64,000 bases of DNA from Asticcacaulis sp. AC402 (GCF_000495835.1 NZ_AWGC01000006.1:62001-126000); one strand, 5' to 3'. Shown: positions 27,805 through 36,693, numbered from the stretch's first letter. Numbers and translations are program-made. The notes: generated by a model from the sequence alone, not told the origin.

Positions 27805-28003
27805 TTTCTCTGAGAGTAGAACCATACCCCCGGTTTTTTGCCGGGTCGGACTTCGTCCGATTGGGGGCACCACGGTCGCGGACCCTGATCCCGTTACGCG
27901 ACAGCGCTGACGGTTGAAGTCTTGGTGTTTGGTTCGAGACGTTTGTAATGTCTCTCCGGCGAGTTAACTCTTTACTCTATAAGCTGTAACGGCAACCTCG
28001 TCC

Positions 28004-28100
28004 TTCTTCGCGCCTTCGCGTCTTCGCGTGCGATACTCATGTCGTTGCCCCCGCAACCGCCGAGGCAGGAAAGTCTCACGCGAAGACGCGAAGGCGCGAA
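28004..28100. repeat. Period-9 inverted-arm element, type B copy 1
   Basis: Left arm 28004-28030 (TTCGCGCCT/TCGCGTCTT/CGCGTG units) and inverted right arm 28077-28100, centre 46 bp. The same arm sequence is found in the element at 60874. Confidence 0.8.
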
Positions 28101-28503
28101 AGTTCTTTGATTTCTGACAGCCCTGGCGGCCTGACCGACTCCGCTGACCGTTTTCGTCGTTCAGGTGAGTGAGACAATGAGGGCTGCGGCGCAAGCGGCG
28201 GGTGCGGCTCTGGTTGGTCGCCAAGCCTGCGCGGACAGGGGGCGCAGCATCCGTGGGCCTCTTGAAATCGCTGTACGGCGCGAAAACCATTCCTGACGTT
28301 TCGTGAAGCTTCTCCGACGAATAAAATCCTTATTCCATAAGCTATTGCCGAAAAATCTCTGGTAGAAAAAGGCACTACAGACAACTGAGAAATATCGCAT
28401 TTAGCAAGCTGTCACCGTAATTAGTGATCGATAAACTGTGGATTTATAGATCATAGTTTGGCGTATTGTGATCCGCGTTTTTTTGAAGCTTGTCCGACGA
28501 CTT

Positions 28504-28639
28504 ATACCAAGCATAATAAAGAATGACGCTTGGTATTCGTTTTCTTCAGCTCAGGCGCCGCATGGCTCCTCGCATAAGCTCGGGCGCGCAGTCGCGCTTG
28601 CCAGCCCGAGATGAGTCAAGGTCATCGCGGGCTGGTATT
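28504..28639 (+). repeat. T-family two-hairpin repeat, copy 2
   Basis: One end hairpin TACCAAGC...GCTTGGTA, the other CAGCCCGAGATGAGTC...GCGGGCTGG, with about 60 bp between including GGCTCCTCGCATAAGCTCGGGCG. The inverted copy is at 38328-38489. Confidence 0.8.
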
Positions 28640-28742
28640 AGAGCGGGATGGCTTTAGGTAGAATTCCCATCTCGCTCTAAGTTTTTGTTTTGTCTCGCAA
28701 TTGTTCCGAAAAGGGGCGGCCGCTTTATCGGATTGCGCTATA
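28640..28742 (+). repeat. S-family two-hairpin repeat, copy 3
   Basis: AGAGCGGGATGGCTTTAGG/CCCATCTCGCTCT hairpin, GTTTTTGTTTTGTCTCGCAAT link, right part ending CTTTATCGGATTGCGCTA. It abuts the T element directly. Confidence 0.82.
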
Positions 28743-28753
28743 GTGAACGCGGA

Positions 28754-29326
28754 TCAGTGACGCGTCAGCCGGATGAGCGAGGCATCATAGCCCAGCTCAA
28801 TCGCCCGGCTTTGCAACTGTGCCGCCAGTTCCGCCGATGGCACCGCTTCGCGAGTCAGAATCCAAAGGTACTTGCCGGAAGGCTCGCCGGCGATCGCCCA
28901 GTTGTAGTCGTCGGCGTGGTCGAGCACCCAGTAGTCGCCGAAATAAAACGGTCCGAAGAAGGACAGCTTCAGCTTGGCATTGCCGCTGTCTGGCTGGACG
29001 ATGGCCTTGCCTTCGGACACTTTCGTCTCGCCCTTGCCGCCGTCGCGGCGGCAACTGTTGACAACCCTGATTTTGCCGTCGTCGAGAAGGCTGTACTGCG
29101 CCGTTACAGCGTCACAGTTCTTTTCGAAAAGGTTCTCATAGCGGCCGAATTCGTACCAGGTGCCGAGATAGCGGTTGAGTTCGACCACCTTGGCCGGCTG
29201 GGGTACATTGCGGTTGCCGATCGGCATGCCAGCGTGGGCGGCGACGCCCAGGCCGACGGCAGCAACGGCTACGAGCGCCGCGGTCCAGGCCAGGCGATAG
29301 CGCTGCTTGTTGTCGTGGGAAGCCAT
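28754..29326 (-). CDS. Lipocalin family protein (Blc-like)
   Basis: 190 residues: an N-terminal hydrophobic helix (about 12-32, signal anchor or signal peptide; no lipobox Cys), then the lipocalin Gly-x-Trp motif in RYLGTWYEFGRYE and later YWVLDHADDYNWAIAGEPSGKYLWILTR, which are typical of bacterial lipocalins. Predicted to bind a lipid or fatty acid in the periplasm. A single gene. Confidence 0.88.
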   Translation of the reverse strand: MASHDNKQRYRLAWTAALVAVAAVGLGVAAHAGMPIGNRNVPQPAKVVELNRYLGTWYEFGRYENLFEKNCDAVTAQYSLLDDGKIRVVNSCRRDGGKGETKVSEGKAIVQPDSGNAKLKLSFFGPFYFGDYWVLDHADDYNWAIAGEPSGKYLWILTREAVPSAELAAQLQSRAIELGYDASLIRLTRH

Positions 29327-29564
29327 GTCAGTTCTCCATTTTAGGTCGTAACCTGCCCGTCCGGCCGTAAGGATTCCATGGCGCAGCGGCGTGTTTCTTG
29401 TTGGGATTCCCTATATAGTCTCAGCCATCAAATCTATCGGGTCACTCGCCGCAAACATGTTAAGGCGACGCACCATCTATCTATTGTCGTGATCGTCCCC
29501 ATATGTATCTGGCCGTCGCCGTGTGGTCGTCACTCTGCTGGCTTTGTTAAGCAAGAGGTAGGCT

Positions 29565-29804
29565 ATGAGGCAACGTAATACCACCGCAGCGATTGACTCC
29601 CTGGCCAAGGGGCTTTCGGGCAACGCCCGCAAGGAAGACGTCAAGGCCCACTCTGGCACCGAGGGCGAAGCGGTTCCGGCGCCCCTGGTCGAAGACCGCA
29701 GCGACATACGCCGCCGCCCGGCAGGCTACAACCGGTCCGAATTCTATCTGAAGATCGACGGCCTGTCCGGCCCGCGTCCTGCCCGCGACGGCAGGCCCGA
29801 TTAA
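29565..29804 (+). CDS. Hypothetical protein (79 aa)
   Basis: Hydrophilic and charged: NTTAAIDSLAKGLSGNARKEDVKAHSGTEG and a tail SEFYLKIDGLSGPRPARDG. AAGAGGTAGG precedes ATG 29565. Convergent with, and touching, the GNAT gene. Composition suggests a disordered protein; no family recognised. Confidence 0.55.
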   Translation: MRQRNTTAAIDSLAKGLSGNARKEDVKAHSGTEGEAVPAPLVEDRSDIRRRPAGYNRSEFYLKIDGLSGPRPARDGRPD

Positions 29805-30238
29805 GGAATGAGCTTGCTCATGGTGATGTGCGGGATGGTGACTTCGGTGAACACGTCGCCTTGGGCCTCGTAGCCGTATTTGGCATAGAAGGCGCGCGCG
29901 GTGACACGGGACGCCAGGACTATCTGCGTGGCGCCTTCGGCCCGGGCAGTGTCTTCGGCCGCCCTCAACAATGTCTCCCCGATGCCCAGGCCACGATGCG
30001 ACTCCGCCACCGCCATCTGGCGCAGCTTGAAGATGCCGGAATTGTACGGAGTCAGCACAACCGTACCGATCAGGCTGTCGCCGGCGAAGGCCGCCAGGTG
30101 GATATCGCCGGCTTCCGCGCTCAGTTGCTCCGCCGTGAAGTCAAGCCCCAGCGGCGTGCGCAGGATGGCGCGGCGCAGACTGACGGTTGCCTCATAGTCG
30201 GGCGTGGCGTGGGGGATGCGGCGAACGGCGAGGGGCAT
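29801..30238 (-). CDS. GNAT family N-acetyltransferase
   Basis: 145 residues with the acetyl-CoA site LRQMAVAESHRGLGIGETLLRAAEDTAR (motif A) and the C-terminal FYAKYGYEAQGDVFTEVTIPH. Substrate unknown. ATG 30238; the frame extends to a TTG at 30244. Confidence 0.88.
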   Translation of the reverse strand: MPLAVRRIPHATPDYEATVSLRRAILRTPLGLDFTAEQLSAEAGDIHLAAFAGDSLIGTVVLTPYNSGIFKLRQMAVAESHRGLGIGETLLRAAEDTARAEGATQIVLASRVTARAFYAKYGYEAQGDVFTEVTIPHITMSKLIP

Positions 30239-30292
30239 GGTCAATCCGTAAAAACTGTGGTTGTGTAGATCAACTCCGTGCCGGGGGGCAAG

Positions 30293-30955
30293 ATGAAGCG
30301 CAAACCATGGATCATTGGGATAGTGGCGATAATCGCCTTGCTGGCCACCTATGCTGGCCTGCGCATGGTTGGCAAACCACCAGCGCTGAAAGACGGCGAC
30401 CTGATCTTTCAGACGTCAGGCAGCCATCAGTCAGCGGCTATCCTGGCTGCCACCGGTAGCGCCTTCACCCATATGGGCATTCTCGAACGCGATGACGGCC
30501 AATGGTACGTTGTAGAGGCCGGTGGCACGGTGACCCGGACCCCGCTGGGCGCCTGGACGCGGCGTGGCAAGGGCGGGCGCTATGCCGTCTACCGGCGCGA
30601 CCTGACGCCGGCCCAGACCCGGACCCTTCTGAAAGCCGCGCATCGCCTCGACGGGCGGCCCTATGATATCTTCTTCTCGTTCAACAACCGCGCCATCTAT
30701 TGCAGCGAATTGCCTTACCTCGCCTTCGGCAAGGCCGGCATCACCATCGGCCAGGTCCAGAAGGTGCGCGACCTTCATGCCGACAACGGCCTGGCCAAAA
30801 GTTTGATCGAAAAGCGCTGGCGCCGTCATGACGACTGCAAGGGGCTGGATTTCGACGCCTGCTACGCCCGCATTCTGGACCAGGATCTGGTGACGCCGGT
30901 GTCGATCGCCAACGACCGGCAGTTCCGCCAGATCTTCAGCAATTATCCGCTTTAG
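30293..30955 (+). CDS. YiiX/YebB-like permuted papain (NlpC/P60 clan) hydrolase
   Basis: 220 residues. A membrane/signal helix at residues 5-24 and then a circularly permuted NlpC/P60 core with His in GSAFTHMGILE and Cys in AIYCSELPYLAFG. Such enzymes act on peptides or lipids at the envelope. ATG 30293 chosen (GGGGGCAAG upstream); GTG 30278 is in frame. VanW-like and GT-like genes follow almost without gaps, forming an envelope-related operon. Confidence 0.82.
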   Translation: MKRKPWIIGIVAIIALLATYAGLRMVGKPPALKDGDLIFQTSGSHQSAAILAATGSAFTHMGILERDDGQWYVVEAGGTVTRTPLGAWTRRGKGGRYAVYRRDLTPAQTRTLLKAAHRLDGRPYDIFFSFNNRAIYCSELPYLAFGKAGITIGQVQKVRDLHADNGLAKSLIEKRWRRHDDCKGLDFDACYARILDQDLVTPVSIANDRQFRQIFSNYPL

Positions 30956-30964
30956 GGGGCGTGC

Positions 30965-31570
30965 GTGACCGCTGACCACACAATCAGCCGCAGCGACATG
31001 GCGGTCTTTGCCGTCAAGTCAGGCCTGTTGAAACTGAGGCGCCTCGGGCTCGACCTGGTGTCCGGTGTGCAGCGGTGGCGGGCAATGCCCGGCCGTGGTG
31101 AAATTCTGGCCGAAGTCACCACGCCGCTGTGGTCCGACGACAGTGTCGCCGAACGCGGTCTGCAACTGGGTAAGGTGCAGAACCTGCGCATCGCTGCCAA
31201 GGCGCTGAACGGGCTGGTTGTTCCAGCCGGGCAGGTGTTTAGCTTCTGGGCTCAGGTTGGGCCGCCGACGCGGGGACGCGGCTTTGTCGAAGGCCGTGAA
31301 CTGCGCCAGGGCTGTCTGATCCCGACCGTGGCTGGCGGTCTTTGCCAGATGAGCAACAGCCTGCATGTCGCCGCCAAACGCGCCGGCTGCGACATTGTTG
31401 AGCGCCACGGCCATACGGCGGTCGTGCCCGGCTCGCCGTTTGGGCCTAACGACGACGCCACCGTGTTCTGGAACTATGTCGACCTGCGTTTCCGGCCGCG
31501 CGAAACGGTTCGGCTACGGGTCATCCTGACCGAACACGATCTGCAGGTGATGTTGGAGCGCGCTCAATGA
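30965..31570 (+). CDS. VanW family protein
   Basis: 201 residues with the VanW core: GLVVPAGQVFSFWAQVGPPTRGRGFVEGRELRQG and IPTVAGGLCQMSNSLHVAAKRAGCDIVERHGH. VanW function is unproven. GTG 30965. It overlaps the next start by four bases (ATGA), so it is translationally coupled. Confidence 0.88.
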   Translation: MTADHTISRSDMAVFAVKSGLLKLRRLGLDLVSGVQRWRAMPGRGEILAEVTTPLWSDDSVAERGLQLGKVQNLRIAAKALNGLVVPAGQVFSFWAQVGPPTRGRGFVEGRELRQGCLIPTVAGGLCQMSNSLHVAAKRAGCDIVERHGHTAVVPGSPFGPNDDATVFWNYVDLRFRPRETVRLRVILTEHDLQVMLERAQ

Positions 31571-32589
31571 ACCTGCATGCGCCGGAAAGTTGCGCCTCGT
31601 GCAACAGGGTCAATTGCCATATGAGCTTCCTCAGCCGTGACATCGCGCCGGTCGCCGCGGTGACGGCGTGGGTGCTGGACGAGATGTGGCCCGAGCATCG
31701 CGACTATGTCGCCGGGATCGCGCGGAACGAGGATCAGATCCTGACGCCCGGGCTGTTTGGTCGTCCGTTGGCGCGCTATGCCTGGGGGCGAGGGCAGGTG
31801 GTCGCCGGTTGGGCGACGCTTTTGCGCCATGCCTCCATGAAACGCGTGGCCAGGGCGCCTGGCGCCGTGCGTCAGGCGGCTTATCTGAAAGCCGATAGGG
31901 CAGTGGCGGATGCCATGGCGCGGGGCATCAGCTTCCGCGCCCAACATATCGTCGTGTCGCAAACCCTGTTGCCGTATGTGTGGCGTGATGGCGTTCTCGG
32001 TGGACGCAGTTTCGACGTGTTGATGACCCGATATCCGCTGGCTGACATCCATCGCCGTCTCGACGCGGTTCTGGCCTTGCACCCGGACAGCGTCACCATC
32101 GGTGACTTTCGGGCGCCGGAGGCGCTCGTTGATGCCGAAACCGAAGCCCTGGCGCAGGCGCGGCGCGTAGTGACACCGCATCACGACATCGCCGACGGTT
32201 TTCCTGAACGGGCAGTCTGGCTGGACTGGCAAAAGCCGGTACTGCGGCCGCGGCGTGGTGGGCGCAGGGTGGCCTTTATTGGACCGTCGATCACGCGTCA
32301 GGGCGCGCGCGAAGCCCGGGGCCTGGCGCGTGGTTTGCCGGATCCGCTGATCGTGTTCGGCGCCGACCTGGAAGGATCGGGTTTCTGGGACGGTGTGGCG
32401 ACTGAGCGCCGCAGTTTCGGCGAAGGCTGGATGGACGACATTGGCGCTATCCTGCACCCGGCGGCGATGACGGCATCGCCACGACGCCTGGTCGAGGCCC
32501 AGGCGCACGGCATCGACATCTTTGCCCATGCCTCGTGTGGTCTGGCGCCGGGCAAGTTCCGGCCGCTGGAGACGTTCCAGCGGCCGTAA
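31567..32589 (+). CDS. Hypothetical protein, possible GT-B glycosyltransferase with N-terminal Cys cluster
   Basis: 340 residues. N-terminus has C-x2-C-x4-C-H (Cys9, Cys12, Cys17, His18), like a small zinc or iron-sulfur site. The C-terminal half reads RRVAFIGPSITRQGAREARGLARGL ... ILHPAAMTASPRRLVEAQAHGIDIFAHASCGL, resembling the nucleotide-sugar half of a GT-B enzyme. This is by-eye similarity only. Coupled to VanW, suggesting a joint envelope role. Confidence 0.65.
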   Translation: MNLHAPESCASCNRVNCHMSFLSRDIAPVAAVTAWVLDEMWPEHRDYVAGIARNEDQILTPGLFGRPLARYAWGRGQVVAGWATLLRHASMKRVARAPGAVRQAAYLKADRAVADAMARGISFRAQHIVVSQTLLPYVWRDGVLGGRSFDVLMTRYPLADIHRRLDAVLALHPDSVTIGDFRAPEALVDAETEALAQARRVVTPHHDIADGFPERAVWLDWQKPVLRPRRGGRRVAFIGPSITRQGAREARGLARGLPDPLIVFGADLEGSGFWDGVATERRSFGEGWMDDIGAILHPAAMTASPRRLVEAQAHGIDIFAHASCGLAPGKFRPLETFQRP

Positions 32590-32595
32590 GTCTGC

Positions 32596-34416
32596 TTACC
32601 AAACGATATGTGCCAGCACGTCGGCCATGACGGCGTTGTTGACCGTGATGATGTTGGTGCTGTTGAGCGTGATCAGGACGTTATTGCCCGACTGGGTGAC
32701 GAATTCGGCGTGGGCTACGCCGGCCGTAAAGCCGTTGACATTGATCGTGTCATTTTCAGCCGCGCTGAAGTCGGTAATGGTGTCCTTGGCCGCACCGGTC
32801 TGGAACAGGAAGATGTCGGCGCCCAGACCGCCTGTCAGGACATCCTTGCCGCCCAGACCGTTCAGGGTATTGGCGGCCGCATTGCCGACCAGGGTGTTGG
32901 CCTGGCTGTTACCAGTGGCGTTGATGGCGTCCGCCCCGGTCAGTTCCAGGGTTTCGACAAAGCGACCGGCCAGACTGTAGCTGACGTCGCTATAGATGAT
33001 GTCCGCGCCTTCACCGGTGGCCTCGATGACCTTGGCGGCCGTGTCGTGGACGTAGTAGGTGTCATTGCCCAGCCCGCCGATCAGGGTGTCAAGGCCGATA
33101 CTGCCGTCCAGCACGTCGTTGCCGGCGGCGCCGTCCAGCCTGTTGTTGCCGGGATTGCCGTAGAGCACATTGTTGCTGGCGTTGCCGGTGCCCCTGAGAT
33201 TTCCCGCAGTCAGCAGGGTCAGGTCCTCGAGATTGTCGCTCAGGGTATAGCTGACGGAGGCATGGACGATGTCGAGGCCCTCGTTGGCGGCTTCGATGAT
33301 GACATCACTGGCGGCATTGACGATGTAAAGGTCTTCGCCGGCGCCGCCCGTCATGGTGTCGGCGCCCTGGGCGCCGTCGATACGGTTGTTGCCGCTGTTG
33401 CCGGTCAGCACATTGGCGAGCGAATTGCCGGTGATATTGCTATTGGCGCCGCCGGTCAAAATCGCGTTTTCAACGGCCCGTCCGAACAGCGAGTAGGTGA
33501 CCGCGCTATAAAGGGTGTCGGTACCTTCGAAATGGAGTTCGTTGACCAGGTCGTAGATATGGTCGACATAGTAGACGTCGTCGCCGAACCCGCCGGTCAT
33601 AACGTCATAGCCCGTACCGCCGTCGATCGTGTCATTGCCGCCGGCACCGGTCAGTGTATCCTTGCCGCCATTGCCGTTGATCAGGTCGGCGGCGCTGTCG
33701 CCGGTCAGACGGTTGTCGCCTTCATCGCCGATCAGCGGGACCCATTGAGAGCTGTAGCTAAATGACAGGATGTCGTGAATTTCGGCGGCGCCGCCGGTGC
33801 TGGCGGTAAAACCAAGCGAGACCAGATTGGTCCCCAGGACCGAGATCAGGTCGATCTGATAGGTCAGTTGCGCCGTGGCGGGCTTAGTGCCCGTGTCGGA
33901 CGCGAAGACGTTGAGCACACCGTTGATGTACTGGACCCAAACCTCCCAGACATTGCCATTGTCCATCGGCGTTTCGATCTCGGCGGTTGCGAGTGAGGTG
34001 ACCGAGCCGTCCTGGTCGATGCCGATATGGTTGCCGCTTTCGTTGGAATTGGCCCAGGTGTCGAACTCGATCGCCACACTGTTGTCCAGACCGGCATAGC
34101 CCAGGCCTTCGCCATAGCCCCCCGGGCCGTTGCCCGTCTCGCCGGCGGCCAGGACGAAGGTAAAACCGTCGGCGCCGCCATTGGCGGGATCGGTGATGCG
34201 AAATTTGAAGTGGGCGGCAAAGGCCGCCGCGGAGACCTTGTCCTCGGAAAAAAACGCGCCCACAGCGCCGCCTTCGGCCGGCGTCAGGCGAAGGACGGTC
34301 TGGCCTTCGACCTGGGTCGTGGTGGCAGTACCGAACAGATTGAGACCGGTGAGGTCCGAGAAATTATCGTATTGCATATTCCATCCCCAGGGCCCTTTGT
34401 CTTGAAAAGGCTGCAT
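32596..34416 (-). CDS. L-type lectin domain plus RTX repeats, extracellular adhesin-like protein
   Basis: 606 residues. Residues about 15-230 form a legume-lectin-like beta sandwich (NFSDLTGLNLFGTA, GADGFTFVLAAG, VAIEFDTWANS, where Asp of EFDTW is the metal-site position). The rest is four blocks of Ca2+-binding RTX nonapeptides alternating with TLYSAVTYSL/ILTGGANSNITGN-type segments, ending in the hemolysin-type C-terminus (DIFLFQTG, ITDFSAAENDTI). No signal peptide, so type I secretion is likely. The start may instead be 34377 (MQYDNFSD), which removes 13 residues. Confidence 0.87.
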   Translation of the reverse strand: MQPFQDKGPWGWNMQYDNFSDLTGLNLFGTATTTQVEGQTVLRLTPAEGGAVGAFFSEDKVSAAAFAAHFKFRITDPANGGADGFTFVLAAGETGNGPGGYGEGLGYAGLDNSVAIEFDTWANSNESGNHIGIDQDGSVTSLATAEIETPMDNGNVWEVWVQYINGVLNVFASDTGTKPATAQLTYQIDLISVLGTNLVSLGFTASTGGAAEIHDILSFSYSSQWVPLIGDEGDNRLTGDSAADLINGNGGKDTLTGAGGNDTIDGGTGYDVMTGGFGDDVYYVDHIYDLVNELHFEGTDTLYSAVTYSLFGRAVENAILTGGANSNITGNSLANVLTGNSGNNRIDGAQGADTMTGGAGEDLYIVNAASDVIIEAANEGLDIVHASVSYTLSDNLEDLTLLTAGNLRGTGNASNNVLYGNPGNNRLDGAAGNDVLDGSIGLDTLIGGLGNDTYYVHDTAAKVIEATGEGADIIYSDVSYSLAGRFVETLELTGADAINATGNSQANTLVGNAAANTLNGLGGKDVLTGGLGADIFLFQTGAAKDTITDFSAAENDTINVNGFTAGVAHAEFVTQSGNNVLITLNSTNIITVNNAVMADVLAHIVW

Positions 34417-34670
34417 CTATTCTGAGATTGATTAGACAAGGCGGACGTCAGGACCGGTCAATCCAGCCATACGTAAGGATGTCACAGGTAAACGTCACAT
34501 TTACGAATATTAAAAGAACCTTGTTATGGTTCCACAGTGTTTTTTGAATTTGCCGAAAAGTGAAATGCTTTCCCTTGCCGTGCGTTGATAAAAAAGAGGG
34601 GCGCGGCCAATCGCACCGGCGCGTGCGACAGGCTAGTTTAACCGGCAACGGATAGATGATGGAGATAGCC

Positions 34671-35096
34671 ATGACCCGGATAATCTGGATTGCCGCCGCC
34701 GCCCTGTTCGCGGTTACGGCGTGTTCGCCCAAGACTGAGACGACGACCACGACCCGTATCGTTGCGGAATCGGCAGCGACCTCGATTACCTCGTATGAAG
34801 CGTCGGCAATGGAGTCGGCGGCTTCGATGAATAGCTTCATCGGCACGTGGACCGGTCCGGAGGGCACGTCCCTGACCGTGACCCCCAAGGGGAGCGACTA
34901 TGCCGTCACAGTCGTCAACCTGGATGGGCCCCGTGATTTCACCGGTACAGCGGTCAACGACGGTCTCCGTTTCACCCGCGACGGCCAGACCTTCACCATC
35001 CGAAAAGGGACGGGTGATGACACCGGCATGAAGTGGCTGGCCGGCAAGAAGGACTGTATTGTGGTCGCCCCCAGCGAAGGCTATTGCCATGACTGA
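34671..35096 (+). CDS. Small lipoprotein
   Basis: 141 residues: signal peptide with lipobox AVTACS (lipidated Cys18), Thr/Ser-rich linker, then a lipocalin-like small beta domain (FIGTWTGPEGTSLTVTPKGSDYAVTV, TFTIRKGTGDDTGMKWLAGKKDC). GGAG at 34661-34664 and ATG 34671. Function unknown; outer-membrane anchored. Confidence 0.78.
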   Translation: MTRIIWIAAAALFAVTACSPKTETTTTTRIVAESAATSITSYEASAMESAASMNSFIGTWTGPEGTSLTVTPKGSDYAVTVVNLDGPRDFTGTAVNDGLRFTRDGQTFTIRKGTGDDTGMKWLAGKKDCIVVAPSEGYCHD

Positions 35097-35151
35097 CCTG
35101 CGCCTGTAGGCCCCTTATTCTTTGTGAGGGTGGCTTTTTTGTGAGGGTGTA

Positions 35152-35385
35152 ATGAGCGACGAGGACGAGATTGTTGTCAAGGACAGCAACGGCACGCGAC
35201 TGAGCGATGGCGACAGCGTAACCCTGATCAAGGACTTGAAGGTCAAGGGCTCGGGCGGGGTGACGCTGAAGCGCGGCACGCTGATACGCAACATTCGCCT
35301 GACCCAGGACGAGGCCGAAATCGAATGCAATGCCGACAAGGTCAAGGGCCTGGTGTTGCGTACGGAATTTGTCAAAAAGGCCTGA
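35152..35385 (+). CDS. PhnA/YjdM-like domain protein
   Basis: 77 residues: VVKDSNGTRLSDGDSVTLIKDLKVKGSG-type KOW/SH3-like fold with GTLIRNIRL and IECNADKVKGLVLRTEFVKK. This is the C-terminal half of YjdM (PhnA); the N-terminal zinc ribbon of the longer form is missing. Role unknown (not phosphonate breakdown, despite the name). ATG 35152. Confidence 0.85.
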   Translation: MSDEDEIVVKDSNGTRLSDGDSVTLIKDLKVKGSGGVTLKRGTLIRNIRLTQDEAEIECNADKVKGLVLRTEFVKKA

Positions 35386-35463
35386 ACGCTCGCCACCCCC
35401 GGTCGTTGCCGGTTTCACCAGCCTTTCAGCGCAGGCGCGCGCGACCCGGCGCTGGTGCATGAT

Positions 35464-35583
35464 GGATCGGGATGCTTTTTGGGTAGAATCGCCATCTCGC
35501 TCTAAGTTTTTGTTTTATCGCGCAATTTATCCGAAAACGGGGACGCCCGAGCGGTGGTGCCCACTTTATCGGATTGCGCTCGA
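35464..35583 (+). repeat. S-family two-hairpin repeat, copy 4
   Basis: Starts GGATCGGGATGCTTTTTGGG, link GTTTTTGTTTTATCGCGCAAT, ends CACTTTATCGGATTGCGCT. Its right end supplies the last codons and stop of the transglutaminase gene on the other strand. Confidence 0.85.
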
Positions 35584-36486
35584 GGTGACAGGGTGCGGCA
35601 GTGCCTCTGCCGGTTCGGTCGACGTGACCTGAACCTGAACAGTCATACCCAAGGAATCGATGCGGGAGCCGGTATGCGTGCCCCACAAAGGTATGGCCTG
35701 ACGGGGATCGCGCGTCACTCCGACCCGGATCAGGTCGCGATTGCCAATGATACCGTTGGTCGGGTCGAACTCGACCCAGCCGGCGCCGGGCAGGAAGACC
35801 TGCACCCAGGCATGGGTCGCACCGCCACCCAACAGCTCTTCGCTATCGCGCGACGGCACATAGATGTAACCGGTGACAAAGCGCGCCGCCAGGCCAAGGG
35901 CGCGCGCCGCCTCCATCATCAGCAGGGCAAAGTCTCTGCAGGTCCCGCTCAGCGAGTAGAGCGTCATCTCCGGCGTTTGCGTGCCGGGATTGGTGCGGCG
36001 GTTGTATTTGAAGTCGGCCCGGATGGCATGAGTCATGGCTTCGAGCAGCAAGGCCGTCGCGGTCGGACCGCCCGGATTAATGAAACGCCGGGCCCAGGCT
36101 TCGACCATGCCGCCGTCGTCAGGATACTGCCGGGCGATGTAGGGGCTCAGGTCGGCCAGGTCCTCGTCGTCATAGGCGAAGGGCCACGACCGGGCGCTGT
36201 CGTCGGTGCGAAAATGCAGGCCATGCTGGGGGGCATGGTCGAGAACGATATCGGTTTCAAACCGCAGTTCATCGGATTGGCTGTCGAACGCCGCGACGGC
36301 GACGCAATTGCCGAAAACGTCGTGAACCCAGAACAGGTCGCTGGGTTGCGGCCAGATGCTCAGGGCAGAACTGACCAGACGCTGGTCAACGCTGTCGCGC
36401 GGGCGAAACATCAGCCGGTGCTGACCGAAACCCACAGGCCGGCGATAGGTGTAGGTGGTAACGTGATGAACCCGCAGTATCGTCAT
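35566..36486 (-). CDS. Transglutaminase-like (papain-fold) family protein
   Basis: 306 residues with an N-terminal beta domain (LRVHHVTTYTYRRPVGFGQHRLMFRPR) and a transglutaminase core: Cys in SLSGTCRDFALLMMEAARALGLAARFVTGY, His in GGGATHAWVQVFLPG and Asp in WVEFDPTNG, a complete triad. Cytoplasmic cysteine protease or related. ATG 36486; upstream frame to 36603 lacks coding character. The last four residues (SAIR) and stop come from the S repeat. Confidence 0.9.
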   Translation of the reverse strand: MTILRVHHVTTYTYRRPVGFGQHRLMFRPRDSVDQRLVSSALSIWPQPSDLFWVHDVFGNCVAVAAFDSQSDELRFETDIVLDHAPQHGLHFRTDDSARSWPFAYDDEDLADLSPYIARQYPDDGGMVEAWARRFINPGGPTATALLLEAMTHAIRADFKYNRRTNPGTQTPEMTLYSLSGTCRDFALLMMEAARALGLAARFVTGYIYVPSRDSEELLGGGATHAWVQVFLPGAGWVEFDPTNGIIGNRDLIRVGVTRDPRQAIPLWGTHTGSRIDSLGMTVQVQVTSTEPAEALPHPVTSSAIR

Positions 36487-36693
36487 GTTTCGTTTCCGGC
36501 GCTCACTGGTGTCATCTTGCCAGCCTGGACTGGATTCGCCAATGCAATTCGCCGCCAGCGGCCAGAAAGCTCGTCGTAAAGCCCTTACGAAGGCGCGTCG
36601 CAATTCCCATATACCCGGTGGTGCGCAGTTTGCGCCCTCGCCACGGCTGCACTGCCTCGCAGGCGCTTTGGCTCACCCCAGGAAGGGGTAGCA

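Larger units (their letters stand above)
27805..28753. other. 949-bp repeat-rich, apparently gene-free region
   Basis: Between tRNA-Leu and the lipocalin gene. It contains a copy of the tRNA 3' end (27856-27872), a period-9 element (28004-28100), a direct repeat GAAGCTTSTCCGACGA (about 28302 and 28484), a T element (28504-28639) and an S element (28640-28742). The middle (28110-28480) has no ORF with coding character and turns AT-rich. Confidence 0.6.

Noticed and set aside
27827-27845. CCCCCGG-TTTTTT-GCCGGG hairpin as a terminator of tRNA-Leu
   Set aside because: The Ts are in the loop, not after the stem, so it does not have terminator form.
28076-28384. 102-aa minus-strand open frame in the repeat nest
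   Set aside because: Runs through a period-9 element arm and has no coding character.
27805-28753. Integrated prophage or island at tRNA-Leu
   Set aside because: No integrase or phage gene, and the only repeated tRNA end is 68 bp away.
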